This document shows positions 51,395-61,241 of a DNA stretch of 64,000 nucleotides, in pieces. Made by a program: the position numbers and the translations under genes. The stretch spans positions 523,097 to 587,096 of the forward strand of contig NZ_FNGG01000002.1 in NCBI RefSeq assembly GCF_900102915.1, given 5' to 3'. Positions within the stretch are counted from its first letter, which is position 1. Each line of letters begins with the position of its first letter. This DNA comes from Salinimicrobium catena. Its GTDB lineage: Bacteria > Bacteroidota > Bacteroidia > Flavobacteriales > Flavobacteriaceae. The notes below the pieces were generated by a model, which ran no database searches, had not been told where the DNA came from, and worked only from the letters and a program-made list of their open reading frames with translations.

Positions 51395-52630
51395 ATGAGG
51401 AAGTTTTCTTTTCTCCTCTTTTTCTTCTTTTGTTTCTCATCCTTACAGGCCAAAGAGATCCAGGTCTGCACGAGTTGTGAAGTAAACTCTTTGCAACAGG
51501 CCGTGGATATGGCTGTGGACGGGGATGTCATTAGAATAAAAAGCGGAATTTATAAAGAGCATGGTGTAGAGATCCTGAACAAATCCATCAAGATCATTGG
51601 GGAGGGATACCCGGTCATTGATGCCGAAATGCAGGGAACTGCCATTACGGTAAAGGCCGAAAATTTTTCAATAGAAGGCATTAAGATCATAAACATTGGC
51701 ACCAGCCATACCAATGATTTTGCGGCCATCCTGGTCTCCAGGTCAAAGAACTTCAGGATCGTCAATAACAGATTCGAAAATATCTTTTTCGGGATACTGA
51801 TAGAACGTTCTTCGGCCGGAACCATTTCAGGAAACAAAATGAAAAGCAAATCCAGGATTCAGGCGAAGTCAGGAAATGGTATCCATATGTGGCATTCCGA
51901 AGACCTTACGGTAAAGAACAACGAGATAATTGGCGTGCGGGATGGGATCTACCTGGAATTCGTCAATAATTGTGTGATAAAGGAAAACCTGTGCAAAGAT
52001 AACCTGCGGTACGGTTTGCATTTCATGTTCTCAGACCACAACGAATATCTCGGGAACACTTTCGAGAATAATGGCGCTGGCGTAGCGGTAATGTATTCCA
52101 AGTTCATTGAGATGCGCAGAAACCTTTTTAGAAAGAACTGGGGCAGCGCTTCTTATGGACTGTTGCTGAAAGAAATAAGCGATTCTGAGTTGATCAACAA
52201 TACTTTTGAAGACAATACCATCGCCATTAGCGCAGACAATACCAACAGGATCAATTACAGACATAACGATTTCATCAGTAATGGATATGCTGTGAGAATA
52301 CGCGGAGCCTGTTACAAAAATGTGTTTACAGAGAACAACTTCCTGGCAAACTCTTTTGATGTTGCCTATACCGGAAATATCAATGAGAACGAGTTTCTTA
52401 AAAACTACTGGAGTGAATACACGGGTTATGATCTGGACAAGGACGGGACGGGAGATGTTCCCTATCGCCCGGTAAAGTTGTTTTCATACCTTGTGAACAG
52501 AACCCCCGAAGCGATCATCCTGTTAAGAAGCATATTTATTGGGCTGCTGGATTTCTCAGAAAAAGTATCTCCGATCTTTACCCCTGCAGAACTCATCGAC
52601 CCACAACCGCAAATGAGAAAAATCAAATGA
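51395..52630 (+). CDS. nosD: Nitrous-oxide reductase maturation protein NosD
   Basis: 411 residues with a signal peptide (MRKFSFLLFFFFCFSSLQA) and a right-handed beta-helix of carbohydrate-binding/periplasmic copper type: repeated NNxF/NxxxGI turns, for example NNRFENIFFGILIER and NNEIIGVRDGIYLEF. The C-terminal segment (NYWSEYTGYDLDKDGTGD) is the NosD signature. It assists CuZ assembly in the periplasm with the NosFY transporter. It overlaps nosF by four bases (ATGA). Confidence 0.93.
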   Translation: MRKFSFLLFFFFCFSSLQAKEIQVCTSCEVNSLQQAVDMAVDGDVIRIKSGIYKEHGVEILNKSIKIIGEGYPVIDAEMQGTAITVKAENFSIEGIKIINIGTSHTNDFAAILVSRSKNFRIVNNRFENIFFGILIERSSAGTISGNKMKSKSRIQAKSGNGIHMWHSEDLTVKNNEIIGVRDGIYLEFVNNCVIKENLCKDNLRYGLHFMFSDHNEYLGNTFENNGAGVAVMYSKFIEMRRNLFRKNWGSASYGLLLKEISDSELINNTFEDNTIAISADNTNRINYRHNDFISNGYAVRIRGACYKNVFTENNFLANSFDVAYTGNINENEFLKNYWSEYTGYDLDKDGTGDVPYRPVKLFSYLVNRTPEAIILLRSIFIGLLDFSEKVSPIFTPAELIDPQPQMRKIK

Positions 52631-53349
52631 TAAGAATTAAAGACCTGCATAAAAAATTTGGTTCCCAGGTGGTGCTGAACGGTTTGGACCTTGATATTGA
52701 AGAGCAGGGAATTATTGCCGTGCTGGGTCCTAACGGCTCCGGAAAGACCACTCTCATAAAAAGCATTTTAGGAATGGTAGTTCCAGATAAAGGCCAGATC
52801 GACCTTTATGAAGAAATCGTGATCAAACGCTGGAAATACCGCCAAAACATCGATTATTTACCACAGATCGCCAACTTTCCCGGTAACCTGAAGGTGATGG
52901 AGCTTATAACCATGATCAAAGACCTTAGAGGCAAGGAAGCGCGGGACCAGGAGCTTATTGAGTTCTTCAAACTGCAGCCTTACCTGGATAAAAAGCTGAA
53001 CAAACTCTCCGGTGGTACAAAACAGAAAGTGAACCTGGTACTTTGCTTCATGTTTGACAGCCCGCTGATCATTTTGGATGAGCCGACTTCGGGCCTTGAT
53101 CCCATTTCCCTTTTACACCTCAGGGACCTGATACAGCAGGAAAAGGAGAAAGGAAAGACCATTCTCATCACCTCCCATATAATGAACTTTGTGGAAGAGG
53201 TCGCAGACAGGATCGTCTTTCTGCTTGAAGGAAAGATCTATTTTGACGGAACGGTTTCCCAGCTTAAGACCAACACCCGCCAACAGGATTTTGAACGTGC
53301 CATCGCCAATCTTTTATCTGAAGAATATGTACAAGATTTTAAAATATAG
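52627..53349 (+). CDS. nosF: ABC transporter ATP-binding protein NosF
   Basis: 240 residues: Walker A GPNGSGKTT, signature LSGGTKQKVNL, Walker B LIILDEPTSGLDP, and the H-loop TSHIM. It is the ATPase of the NosFY exporter, which is thought to move a sulfur or other species needed for CuZ. It starts in the nosD stop and overlaps the nosY start by 23 bases. Confidence 0.94.
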   Translation: MIRIKDLHKKFGSQVVLNGLDLDIEEQGIIAVLGPNGSGKTTLIKSILGMVVPDKGQIDLYEEIVIKRWKYRQNIDYLPQIANFPGNLKVMELITMIKDLRGKEARDQELIEFFKLQPYLDKKLNKLSGGTKQKVNLVLCFMFDSPLIILDEPTSGLDPISLLHLRDLIQQEKEKGKTILITSHIMNFVEEVADRIVFLLEGKIYFDGTVSQLKTNTRQQDFERAIANLLSEEYVQDFKI

Positions 53350-54109
53350 TTTTTTCGACCTTACAAGAAGTAGCTGGAGCTATGTTTACTTCTTCTTCTA
53401 TCTTCTTTTAGGCATCACACTGTTATTCCTTAACAATGACCTTTCTACGGCCGTGATCACCCTTATGAACGTGATCATCATGATCGTGCCGCTCATTGGG
53501 ACTATTTTTGGCGTTATGTACTATTATAACTCTAGAGAATTTACCGAACTCCTTCTAGCCCAGCCTGTAAAACGTAGTTCGATATTTTTGGGGCAGTACT
53601 TTGGAGTGGCCATTTCCCTTTCCTTAAGTCTTATTCTGGGACTGGGAATTCCCTTTGTGGCCTATGGTCTTTTCAAATCTGCGGTCATATGGGATTTTGT
53701 GATGTTGCTGATCACTGGACTGTTCCTAACCCTGATCTTCTCTGCTTTGGCTTTTAATATTGCCCTTTCGCACGAGAACAAGATAAAAGGATTTGGATAT
53801 GCCATTTTACTCTGGTTATTTCTGGCAGTGATCTATGACGGACTTTTCCTTCTGAGCCTGGTATATTTTCAGGATTATCCATTAGATAAGTTTTCCCTCA
53901 TCGCGACCATGTTCAATCCTATTGATCTTTCCCGAATTCTTATCCTTCTAAAACTGGATATTTCGGCCTTGTTAAGTTACACCGGGGCGGTCTTTAAAGA
54001 ATTCTTCGGCACACCATTGGGAGCCGTTACTTCCATGGGTATGCTCATCCTTTGGGTAGTATTCCCCCTGTTACGAATGAGGCAAGTGATCAGGAAAAAA
54101 GATTTTTAA
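53327..54109 (+). CDS. nosY: ABC transporter permease NosY
   Basis: 260 residues from the ATG at 53327; the longer in-frame upstream part overlaps nosF out of frame and is not used. Six transmembrane segments in the ABC-2 pattern (NosY, PF12679-like), with the signature YYYNSREFTELLLAQPVKR after helix 2. It pairs with NosF. It is the last gene of the nos accessory operon before a terminator. Confidence 0.9.
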   Translation: MYKILKYSFFDLTRSSWSYVYFFFYLLLGITLLFLNNDLSTAVITLMNVIIMIVPLIGTIFGVMYYYNSREFTELLLAQPVKRSSIFLGQYFGVAISLSLSLILGLGIPFVAYGLFKSAVIWDFVMLLITGLFLTLIFSALAFNIALSHENKIKGFGYAILLWLFLAVIYDGLFLLSLVYFQDYPLDKFSLIATMFNPIDLSRILILLKLDISALLSYTGAVFKEFFGTPLGAVTSMGMLILWVVFPLLRMRQVIRKKDF

Positions 54110-54147
54110 ACATCTCCCTGTTTAACAGCATTTTACACAACTAAAAT

Positions 54148-54181
54148 AAAAATCCTTCTTATCTTGAAGAAAAGGATTTTT
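54148..54181. terminator. Terminator between nosY and the copper-protein gene
   Basis: A 10-bp stem AAAAATCCTT / AAGGATTTTT with a 14-base loop; ends in T on both strands. Confidence 0.75.
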
Positions 54182-54200
54182 AACCAAAAAATTGTGAAAA

Positions 54201-54521
54201 ATGAAAAATCAGGAAATGCTTAAAAGCTTATCGAATTGTATCAATTACTGCAACTGGTGTGCAGATGCCTGTCTTGATGAAGACAATGTAAAGGACATGG
54301 TAAAATGCATTAGGTTAGATCGCGCCTGCTCCTATGTTTGCGCGGCCACAGCTAACATTCTGGATACGAAGTATGAAAATATCCAGGGGCTCATAGATTA
54401 TTGCATCAAGATCTGTGAAGACTGTGCAGAAGAATGTGAGAAGTTTGATTCAGACCATTGTCAGCAGTGTGCAAAAGCCTGCAGGGAATGTGCAGCTGCA
54501 TGCAGAAAATATTCAGCTTAA
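54201..54521 (+). CDS. Four-helix-bundle copper-binding protein (Csp-like, DUF326)
   Basis: 106 residues with about fifteen Cys and a four-helix DUF326 layout: CINYCNWCADACL, KCIRLDRACSYVC, YCIKICEDCAEEC, HCQQCAKACRECAAAC. Proteins of this kind (Csp3 type when cytosolic) store many Cu(I) ions on Cys facing the bundle core. There is no signal peptide, which fits a cytosolic store. Placed directly after the nos accessory operon it may buffer copper for NosZ maturation; separate transcription is likely because of the terminator. Confidence 0.85.
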   Translation: MKNQEMLKSLSNCINYCNWCADACLDEDNVKDMVKCIRLDRACSYVCAATANILDTKYENIQGLIDYCIKICEDCAEECEKFDSDHCQQCAKACRECAAACRKYSA

Positions 54522-54528
54522 ATGCTTC

Positions 54529-54564
54529 AAAGGGGATGGTCTATTTATCATCCCCTTTTTCTTT
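54529..54564 (+). terminator. Terminator of the copper-protein gene
   Basis: Stem AAAGGGGATG / CATCCCCTTT, loop of ten, followed by T. It overlaps the 3' end of the convergent malQ gene. Confidence 0.8.
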
Positions 54565-56076
54565 TTCCTCCTCTTCCTGAACTACCCTTCCATAAAGCTC
54601 ATTCAACTTAAATACTTCTTCGATCTCGGAATCCTTTGGAAGTTCCTCTTCTTTGACCCGCCAGGTCCAGTTGCCTTCCGTGCTGCCGGGAATGTTCATA
54701 AGAGCCTCCTCTCCCAGCCCAATTATATCCTGAAAAGGCGCTATCGCCAGATCGCAAACCGATTGCAGTGCAAGCCTATAGAGAACCTTATGGGCATTTT
54801 TGGGCGTAACTTTCATACCTGTATATTCCTTTAAATGCTCTTTCTCCTCCTTACCGGCATTTGAAAACCAGCCAATGGAAGTATTATTGTCATGAGTACC
54901 GGTGTACACTACATCGTTCGGGAGGTGGTTGAACGGCAGGTAAGGATTCTCCCGGTAATGGTCTCCAAAAGCGAATTGCAGCACTTTCATTCTGGGAAAA
55001 TTGAATTTTTCCAGAAGATCATACACCGGCTGGTCCAGGGATCCCAGGTCTTCAGCTATAAAAGGCATTTCGGGAAATTCTTTTTTCAGGGAATTGAAGA
55101 AATCAACCCCCGGCGTTTTCACCCATTTTCCGCGGATAGCTGTTTTTTCTGAAGCCTCTACTTCCCAGTAAGCTGAAAAGGCCCTAAAATGATCTAAACG
55201 CACCACATCGAACAAGAGCAGATTCTGCCTCAACCGGGAGATCCACCATTCGTAATCATTCTTCTTCATCTCCTTCCAGTCATAGACCGGCGTGCCCCAC
55301 AACTGCCCGGTCTTGCTGAAAAGATCAGGTGGCACTCCGGAAACGTGGGTGGGCTTTTTTTCTTCATCCAGCTTGAACAACGAAGGATTCACCCAGCAAT
55401 CTACACTATCGTGATTGATGTAAAATGGAACATCCCCAAAGAATTTCACTCCCCGGTGATGGGCTTCAGCCATTAACCGGGACCATTGAGAAAAGAAAAG
55501 GAACTGAATGAACTTTTCCTTTTCCACAGGCTCCTGCAGTTCTTTTTCGGCAGTCGTAAGGGCTTCCTCTTCGCGGTCCCTTAGCTCTGCCGGCCAGTCG
55601 ATCCAGTTGATATTCCCGAACTTTTCCCGCAGGGCAAGATAAATGCAGTAGTCATCAAGCCAGTGGGCATGTTCCTTTTTAAAGTTTTCAAAATCAGGTT
55701 CTGAAGACTTCTTTTTTTTATGTTGCTTCCAAGCCAGACTCAGCACTTCTTCTTTATATTCTTCTGCAGGACCAAAAATGACTTTGTCTTCCCTAATCCC
55801 TTTTGGCAACGGTACCTCCTTGAGGTCCACATAGCCATCTTTTTCTAGTAACTCCGGACTTATCAGTAAAGGATTGCCCGCAAAGGCGGAATGTGTGCTG
55901 TAAGGTGAATGTTTGTAGATCTTGTCTGTAGGATTGAGCGGCAACAATTGCCAGTAAGAATGCCCGGTTCGCTTTAAAAAGTCAAGGAAATCATAGGCGT
56001 TTTGCCCAAGATCGCCCATTCCGTAAGGTCCCCACAAGGAGGTTATATGCATAAGAATTCCACTGCTCCTTTCCAT
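54541..56076 (-). CDS. malQ: 4-alpha-glucanotransferase
   Basis: 511 residues of GH77. Motifs: WQLLPLNPTD near the N-terminus, VRLDHFRAF with the nucleophile Asp, FIAEDLG with the acid/base Glu and YTGTHDNNT with the third catalytic Asp. It transfers glucan segments between maltodextrins. It is the last gene of the minus-strand operon treZ-GH57-treY-malQ, 6 bases after treY. The basic-acidic C-terminus (EEEEKEKGDDK) extends past the domain. Confidence 0.95.
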   Translation of the reverse strand: MERSSGILMHITSLWGPYGMGDLGQNAYDFLDFLKRTGHSYWQLLPLNPTDKIYKHSPYSTHSAFAGNPLLISPELLEKDGYVDLKEVPLPKGIREDKVIFGPAEEYKEEVLSLAWKQHKKKKSSEPDFENFKKEHAHWLDDYCIYLALREKFGNINWIDWPAELRDREEEALTTAEKELQEPVEKEKFIQFLFFSQWSRLMAEAHHRGVKFFGDVPFYINHDSVDCWVNPSLFKLDEEKKPTHVSGVPPDLFSKTGQLWGTPVYDWKEMKKNDYEWWISRLRQNLLLFDVVRLDHFRAFSAYWEVEASEKTAIRGKWVKTPGVDFFNSLKKEFPEMPFIAEDLGSLDQPVYDLLEKFNFPRMKVLQFAFGDHYRENPYLPFNHLPNDVVYTGTHDNNTSIGWFSNAGKEEKEHLKEYTGMKVTPKNAHKVLYRLALQSVCDLAIAPFQDIIGLGEEALMNIPGSTEGNWTWRVKEEELPKDSEIEEVFKLNELYGRVVQEEEEKEKGDDK

Positions 56077-56082
56077 TATTGA

Positions 56083-58722
56083 TCAATATTTATTGGTTAA
56101 CAAAACAACCGGATAACTCCCAAAAAGTTGGTTTACGGTCCACTTTTCCGAAGTCTCAAGAATTTCTTCCGTATAAAGGTTTTTCCAGTTCCCAGGAAAC
56201 TCGTTTGGCAGCTCTAAGACCGGTTCGTCCAAAAATTGTTCTTTCGGCTGTAGTTGTTCATTAAAAAGATCGGTTACCATCACCGGAACTACTGCAAGAT
56301 ACCAGTGATCCTGGAATTTTCGGGCATAGGCGAGCACTTTGTCCCTTAAAGGCTCTTTAAGCTTTAAAGCCAGGTATTCTCCTTGTTCAAAAACCCCCGG
56401 AAATTGCCTTCTTTCCTTTAAAGCTTTAAAAAGGCAATACATTTTTATCTTTCCCGAAGAGTACCGTTTTTTTAAGTTCTGAAGATACTCCCGTGTATCC
56501 TCTGATCCCAACCCGCTGATCTCTGAGAGGTATTTCTTCCGAAGTTCATAGTCAACGGGGCGCCTGTTATCCGGGTCAACATAGCTTAGGTCCCACAATT
56601 CGGTGCCCTGATAGATATCCGGAATGCCCGGAGCGGTCACTTTTATGAGACACTGTCCCAATGACTTCAAAACTCCGTAAGCCATCACCTTCTTCTGAAA
56701 TGGTAAAAATGATGACAAAAATTTTTCCTCCCGTAAAAGGCATTTCAGGAAATCGAAGACAGCTGTTTCATAATCTGTATTAGGTTCGGCCCAGGAGGAA
56801 TGAACTTTTGCTTCGCGCAAAGCCTTTTGCAGGTAGGCCTCAGATCTTTCCACGAATTCCTGGCCAATTTCCAGATCATAGGGAAAAGCCCCCACCAACA
56901 TCTGGAAAATGAAATATTTTTCATTCATGTCAGGAGTAAAATCCTGGTCCCTTTGTTCGCAGATCCCTTTCCATTCTTCCACTTTTTGGAACCATTCGTT
57001 TCCCAATTCGCTCACCACATTGATCCTCATGCGGGCATCCTCCCCCCGCTTGGTATCGTGCGTTGCCGTAGCGTTTATAGATAACGGAAAATCGTTTAAT
57101 CTCATTTCCATTCGCTGATGGAATCCGGGGACGGACAGGCCGAAATTTTCGGGAGAATCTCCCACCTCGTTATGAGAGATCAGCCGGTTGAAAATGTAAA
57201 AAGTAGTATCCTCTACTCCTTTTGCGGCCAATGGCCCTGTATATTGCTGGCATCTCTGGAGGAAATGGAACATGTTTTCCCTGTCTTTATTGGCTTCGCC
57301 CAGGAAAAGTTCCTTCAGCAGGCCAAGTTCGGCTTCCAGATGCTGCCCATGTTCCAATGCTGTTTGGTATGCCTGCTCAATGATCTTCTTTTGCTTTTTT
57401 TTCAGCGGAAATTCTTCCGGATAGATACGGTAAACCGGAAAAGCCGCTAAAAAGGCACCCAGGGCGTTCTTATGATTGGTGGTGTTTTCTTTTGAAGTAA
57501 GCAGTTCCAGCTGAAAAGCCAGCTGCCATAGATTATTGAACTCCCCTCCCATTCTTTCCCACAGAATGAATAGTTTTTGATGGTAAACCAGGTCTTCATA
57601 CTCTTCTTTTACCGGATTGATATTGTGGTAATTTTCAGTAAACAATTCGTCAGCATTACTTTGGGTAAAAAGTTGATTCACTTCAGCCAGGAAGCCATAC
57701 CCGCTGGTACCCTGTACCGGCCAATGTTTTGGCAGTTTTTCATCCCATTCCAGGATCTTCTCAATGATGATATAATAATCCTTTCCCACCATTTCCCGAA
57801 GCTGCTCCAGGTATCCCGGTGGATCAAACAGTCCGTCGATATGGTCTATTCGCAATCCGTTGATGAGGCCCTCGTCCACCAGTTCCTTTATAAAGCCGTG
57901 GTAGGTACGAAATACCTCCTGTTTTTCCATTTTTAAGCAGATAAGGCCATTAATGGTGAAGAACCTCCTGTAATTGATCTTTTCTTCGGTCTTTTTCCAA
58001 TGAACGGGTTCAAAGTATTGGAGCTTAAGGATCTTTTTGAGTTCTGCTTCAGTAGCATTGATCTTTCGTATCGCTGCAGCAATAGAATCCTTCAGATCCT
58101 CATTTTCCTGAACCTCTTTTAAAAAAGAAGTTTTCAGTTCTTTCCAATTTTGCCGCTGACCTGAAAATTTTTCCTGCCAGTCCTTTTGATTTGCCTCAGC
58201 AAAGATCGCCGCATAAGATCTTACGGAAAGCGGATAAGAGTTGTCGTAGTATTTCAGGCTAAAACCAGATTCATTCAAAGATATGGTTAGTTCTTTATTC
58301 TGAAGCACCTCGTCCAGCGGATCTCCTAAAAAAGCGGCCATCACCTTCTCTTCCTGCCAGTCTATATCAAAGTATCCATAGTACGGTGACTCCGGTCCCA
58401 GTTCCAGGATATTCTTAAGCCATTTATTGCTGCCGTCATAGGCCATATGATTGGGAACGATATCCTGCAACCAGCTCATTTTATTTTTCCGAAGCCATTC
58501 TCCTATCACCTTAAAGGTTTCTAGTTTTCCTATTTCAGGGTTCAGCAAAAAAGGGTCGGTAATGTCATACCCGTGTGTGCTTCCTTTCCGGGCTTTAAAA
58601 AAAGGTGCGGAATAGATCGTGGAGACGCCCAATTGCTCCAGGTAATCCAGGATCCCTTTAAGGTCTTCAAAAGTGAATTCCGGGGAAAGCTGGATGCGAT
58701 ATGTGGAAGCAGGACATTTCAT
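56083..58722 (-). CDS. treY: Malto-oligosyltrehalose synthase
   Basis: 879 residues from the ATG at 58722, which overlaps the GH57 stop (ATGA). GH13_26: STYRIQLSPEFTF at the N-terminus, DIVPNHMA (I), GLRIDHIDGLFDP (II, nucleophile Asp), IIIEKILEWDEKLP (III, acid/base Glu) and ATHDTKRGED (IV). TreY turns the reducing-end maltose unit of a maltodextrin into a trehalose unit; TreZ, encoded upstream, then releases trehalose. Cytosolic. Confidence 0.95.
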   Translation of the reverse strand: MKCPASTYRIQLSPEFTFEDLKGILDYLEQLGVSTIYSAPFFKARKGSTHGYDITDPFLLNPEIGKLETFKVIGEWLRKNKMSWLQDIVPNHMAYDGSNKWLKNILELGPESPYYGYFDIDWQEEKVMAAFLGDPLDEVLQNKELTISLNESGFSLKYYDNSYPLSVRSYAAIFAEANQKDWQEKFSGQRQNWKELKTSFLKEVQENEDLKDSIAAAIRKINATEAELKKILKLQYFEPVHWKKTEEKINYRRFFTINGLICLKMEKQEVFRTYHGFIKELVDEGLINGLRIDHIDGLFDPPGYLEQLREMVGKDYYIIIEKILEWDEKLPKHWPVQGTSGYGFLAEVNQLFTQSNADELFTENYHNINPVKEEYEDLVYHQKLFILWERMGGEFNNLWQLAFQLELLTSKENTTNHKNALGAFLAAFPVYRIYPEEFPLKKKQKKIIEQAYQTALEHGQHLEAELGLLKELFLGEANKDRENMFHFLQRCQQYTGPLAAKGVEDTTFYIFNRLISHNEVGDSPENFGLSVPGFHQRMEMRLNDFPLSINATATHDTKRGEDARMRINVVSELGNEWFQKVEEWKGICEQRDQDFTPDMNEKYFIFQMLVGAFPYDLEIGQEFVERSEAYLQKALREAKVHSSWAEPNTDYETAVFDFLKCLLREEKFLSSFLPFQKKVMAYGVLKSLGQCLIKVTAPGIPDIYQGTELWDLSYVDPDNRRPVDYELRKKYLSEISGLGSEDTREYLQNLKKRYSSGKIKMYCLFKALKERRQFPGVFEQGEYLALKLKEPLRDKVLAYARKFQDHWYLAVVPVMVTDLFNEQLQPKEQFLDEPVLELPNEFPGNWKNLYTEEILETSEKWTVNQLFGSYPVVLLTNKY

Positions 58723-61145
58723 TCCACCACCAGGTTTACAGACTCTTCCAGGTGCCTGAAGGCTTCTACCCATTGGGTCGCATCCTCATCACCTGCCGCG
58801 CTTTTTTCGGTCATCTGGGTGTAATATTTTTCTTTGATCCCAAAAATGATGTTCTGGGATTCCCATTTTTCAGGGTTCAATGGGGACTCATCAATTAGCT
58901 TGATCAGTCGGTTGCTGAAATGCAACTGTTCCAGATCCTCAGGGCTTTCCTTAAAATTTTTCATCAACTCGGTAAGCCTTTGATCTACAAGAAAGTCAAG
59001 GGTAACCAGATCCAGGTTGGCACCTATGGCCACAGCAGATTTCAACTGTTTTTCAAGTTCCCTGAAGTTGAGCTCCTCTTTTTTGAGCTCTTTGACCAGC
59101 CGGTTGTTCACGGCCATTTCCACCGGCAGTTTTAGCCGGGCGGGCACGTTCATGTTGATCTCCTGAAAAGTCTTCAACAACGGATAGGTGTTGTCGTACA
59201 GCTGCTGCATGGCCCCCTCGGCGCCGGTAAGATTGTTTTCCATTACCAGTTTCATTATATGGTGCTGCTCATCCCTGAACAAATGCCAGAAGGAATAATT
59301 GTGGTTCCCAAAATGAGTATCCATTAGATTGAAGATCTCGTAAACATTCCCTTTTTCAAAATATTCGGCGATCTGCGTATGCAGACCTTCCAGGGCTTCT
59401 GCCCCCATATATTTACGCACGCCGCCAAAAAGATGTTGGTCACCCATGTGCAGAACGGCATAAGAAATATCCACTTTTTCCCAGGTAATGTCCGATCTGA
59501 ACTCAGTGCGGCCAATGATCAGTTTCTGTTTTCCTGCTTCATAATAATGACTGGATTTAACGGTAGCACTGAAGTTGTAAAGGGTGACCTCTTCCGGAAA
59601 CTCCTCAAAAAGAGAAGAAATCGCATAGTGAGCTCCGATACGTATCATGTCCAGCTCCATCGGTTTTACCACCTTTTCATAAGCAGCATAGGCATTTCCA
59701 TACTCAGGAAGGTTGCTGGGGATCTTTTTGAGCGATTCAATAAAATCGGGTTCGTACTTGTTCCCGCTCACCTCTTCGGCCAGCTGCACGGCCCGTGTGG
59801 CATAGAAAATATCCTGCATGCTTTCAATCCCGGTAACTTCATCAAAGAACCATCCGCAGCTGGTGTACATGAGCATTGTATGGTATTGCATTTCCAGAAG
59901 TTTTAGCAGTTTCACCTTGTCATCTTCGGAAAGCTGATCTCCAAAATTTTCCTTTAAAAAGTTAGCGACATTTTCATTATCCCTGTTAAGGACCACCTTG
60001 ATATACCTGTTCCTTACTTCCCATGGCTCTGACGTGTAAGGTTGCATTTGCTCTTCATACAGCGTGATGAGCTTCTCCCGCACCTTATCAAAGGCTTCCC
60101 GAAGAGGCGCGCGCCATTTCTGGTTCCAATCATCATGACCCCCGGTGTTACAGCCACAGTCACTGCGCCAGCGTTCCACCCCGTGATAACAGCTCCAGGA
60201 AGTGTTTTCAATGATCTCTGCTTCATATTCGGGTGGAAATTTTTCCAGGAATTCGCCATAAATGGTCAGATTGATCCCCTCCTGTTTCTCCAGGTGGTCC
60301 AGGCAGTAAGAAAGGGCCATTTCGCCGAGTTTGTGATGGTGCCCGTAACTTTCTCCGTCGGTGGCAATGTGCGCCAGTTCCAGATCCTGGTTGTTCGAGA
60401 ACAGGCCTTGCAGCCTTTCGGCAAAACGAACCCCGTTGTTCAACAGCCCTTCAAAAGCGACCCCCTGGGAAGCCGGACCATCATAAAAGAAAAGGCCGAT
60501 CTCGTTGCCAGAAGGAAGCTTGCATTTATAAGCCTTTTTGGCATCTACTTTAGCATGGGTGGCATCTTTCCATTCTTTAGTTCCTATTTTTCGCACCCTT
60601 TTTGCCTGGTAAGGGCTCAGGATAGTAAATTTAATGCCGTGTTTGGCCAGCATCTCCAGGGTACTAGTATTTACCGCGGTTTCCCCCAGCCACATACCTT
60701 CAGGCTCTCTTTTATAACGAGACCTGAAATCCTCAATTCCCCAAATAACCTGGGTCTCCTGGTCCCGCTCATTGGCGAGAGGCATGATGAGATGATTGTA
60801 GGCCTGTGCCAGTGCCGATCCGTGGCCTGAAAATAGTTCCATGCTTTCCTTATCGGCCTCAAGGATCGCCTTATAGGTTTCCGGCGTTTCGTTCTCCATC
60901 CATGCCAGAAGGGTGGGCCCAATGTTAAAGCTCATCCAGGCATAGTTGTTCATAATGGCTTCGATCTTTCCATCCTCATCGAGAATTCGGGAAGCCGAAT
61001 TTCTCACATAACATTCCGCGTTGATGCGGTGGTTCCAATCGTGGTATGGGTAAGCAGATTCCTGCAGCTCTACCTTGTTAAGCCATGGGTTTTCCCGTGG
61101 AGGTTGATAAAAATGTCCGTGAATGCATATGTATTTTCTACTCAT
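58719..61145 (-). CDS. GH57 glycoside hydrolase with DUF3536
   Basis: 808 residues. The N-terminal GH57 domain has the opening HGHFYQPPRENPW, MWLGETAVN near residue 175 (conserved Glu) and ATDGESYGHHHKLGE near 267 (Asp, His). The C-terminal 400 residues match DUF3536, with helical repeats. Members act on alpha-1,4/1,6-glucans such as amylopullulanase-type or branching reactions. Between treZ and treY in one operon, it probably shortens, branches or debranches the glucan chains for TreY/TreZ. The exact reaction is not visible. Confidence 0.88.
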   Translation of the reverse strand: MSRKYICIHGHFYQPPRENPWLNKVELQESAYPYHDWNHRINAECYVRNSASRILDEDGKIEAIMNNYAWMSFNIGPTLLAWMENETPETYKAILEADKESMELFSGHGSALAQAYNHLIMPLANERDQETQVIWGIEDFRSRYKREPEGMWLGETAVNTSTLEMLAKHGIKFTILSPYQAKRVRKIGTKEWKDATHAKVDAKKAYKCKLPSGNEIGLFFYDGPASQGVAFEGLLNNGVRFAERLQGLFSNNQDLELAHIATDGESYGHHHKLGEMALSYCLDHLEKQEGINLTIYGEFLEKFPPEYEAEIIENTSWSCYHGVERWRSDCGCNTGGHDDWNQKWRAPLREAFDKVREKLITLYEEQMQPYTSEPWEVRNRYIKVVLNRDNENVANFLKENFGDQLSEDDKVKLLKLLEMQYHTMLMYTSCGWFFDEVTGIESMQDIFYATRAVQLAEEVSGNKYEPDFIESLKKIPSNLPEYGNAYAAYEKVVKPMELDMIRIGAHYAISSLFEEFPEEVTLYNFSATVKSSHYYEAGKQKLIIGRTEFRSDITWEKVDISYAVLHMGDQHLFGGVRKYMGAEALEGLHTQIAEYFEKGNVYEIFNLMDTHFGNHNYSFWHLFRDEQHHIMKLVMENNLTGAEGAMQQLYDNTYPLLKTFQEINMNVPARLKLPVEMAVNNRLVKELKKEELNFRELEKQLKSAVAIGANLDLVTLDFLVDQRLTELMKNFKESPEDLEQLHFSNRLIKLIDESPLNPEKWESQNIIFGIKEKYYTQMTEKSAAGDEDATQWVEAFRHLEESVNLVVE

Positions 61146-61241
61146 GTTCTCAAAATTAGATTTCGCAGCTAACCCTTTGCTGCTCAGGTTGAAAAGTCTT
61201 TAGAATATAGGACTTAATCCTGCACTCCGCAAAGACTTTAA

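Noticed and set aside
53189-53326. Upstream extension of nosY
   Set aside because: It overlaps nosF in another frame; MYKILKYSFFDL at 53327 is the natural start.
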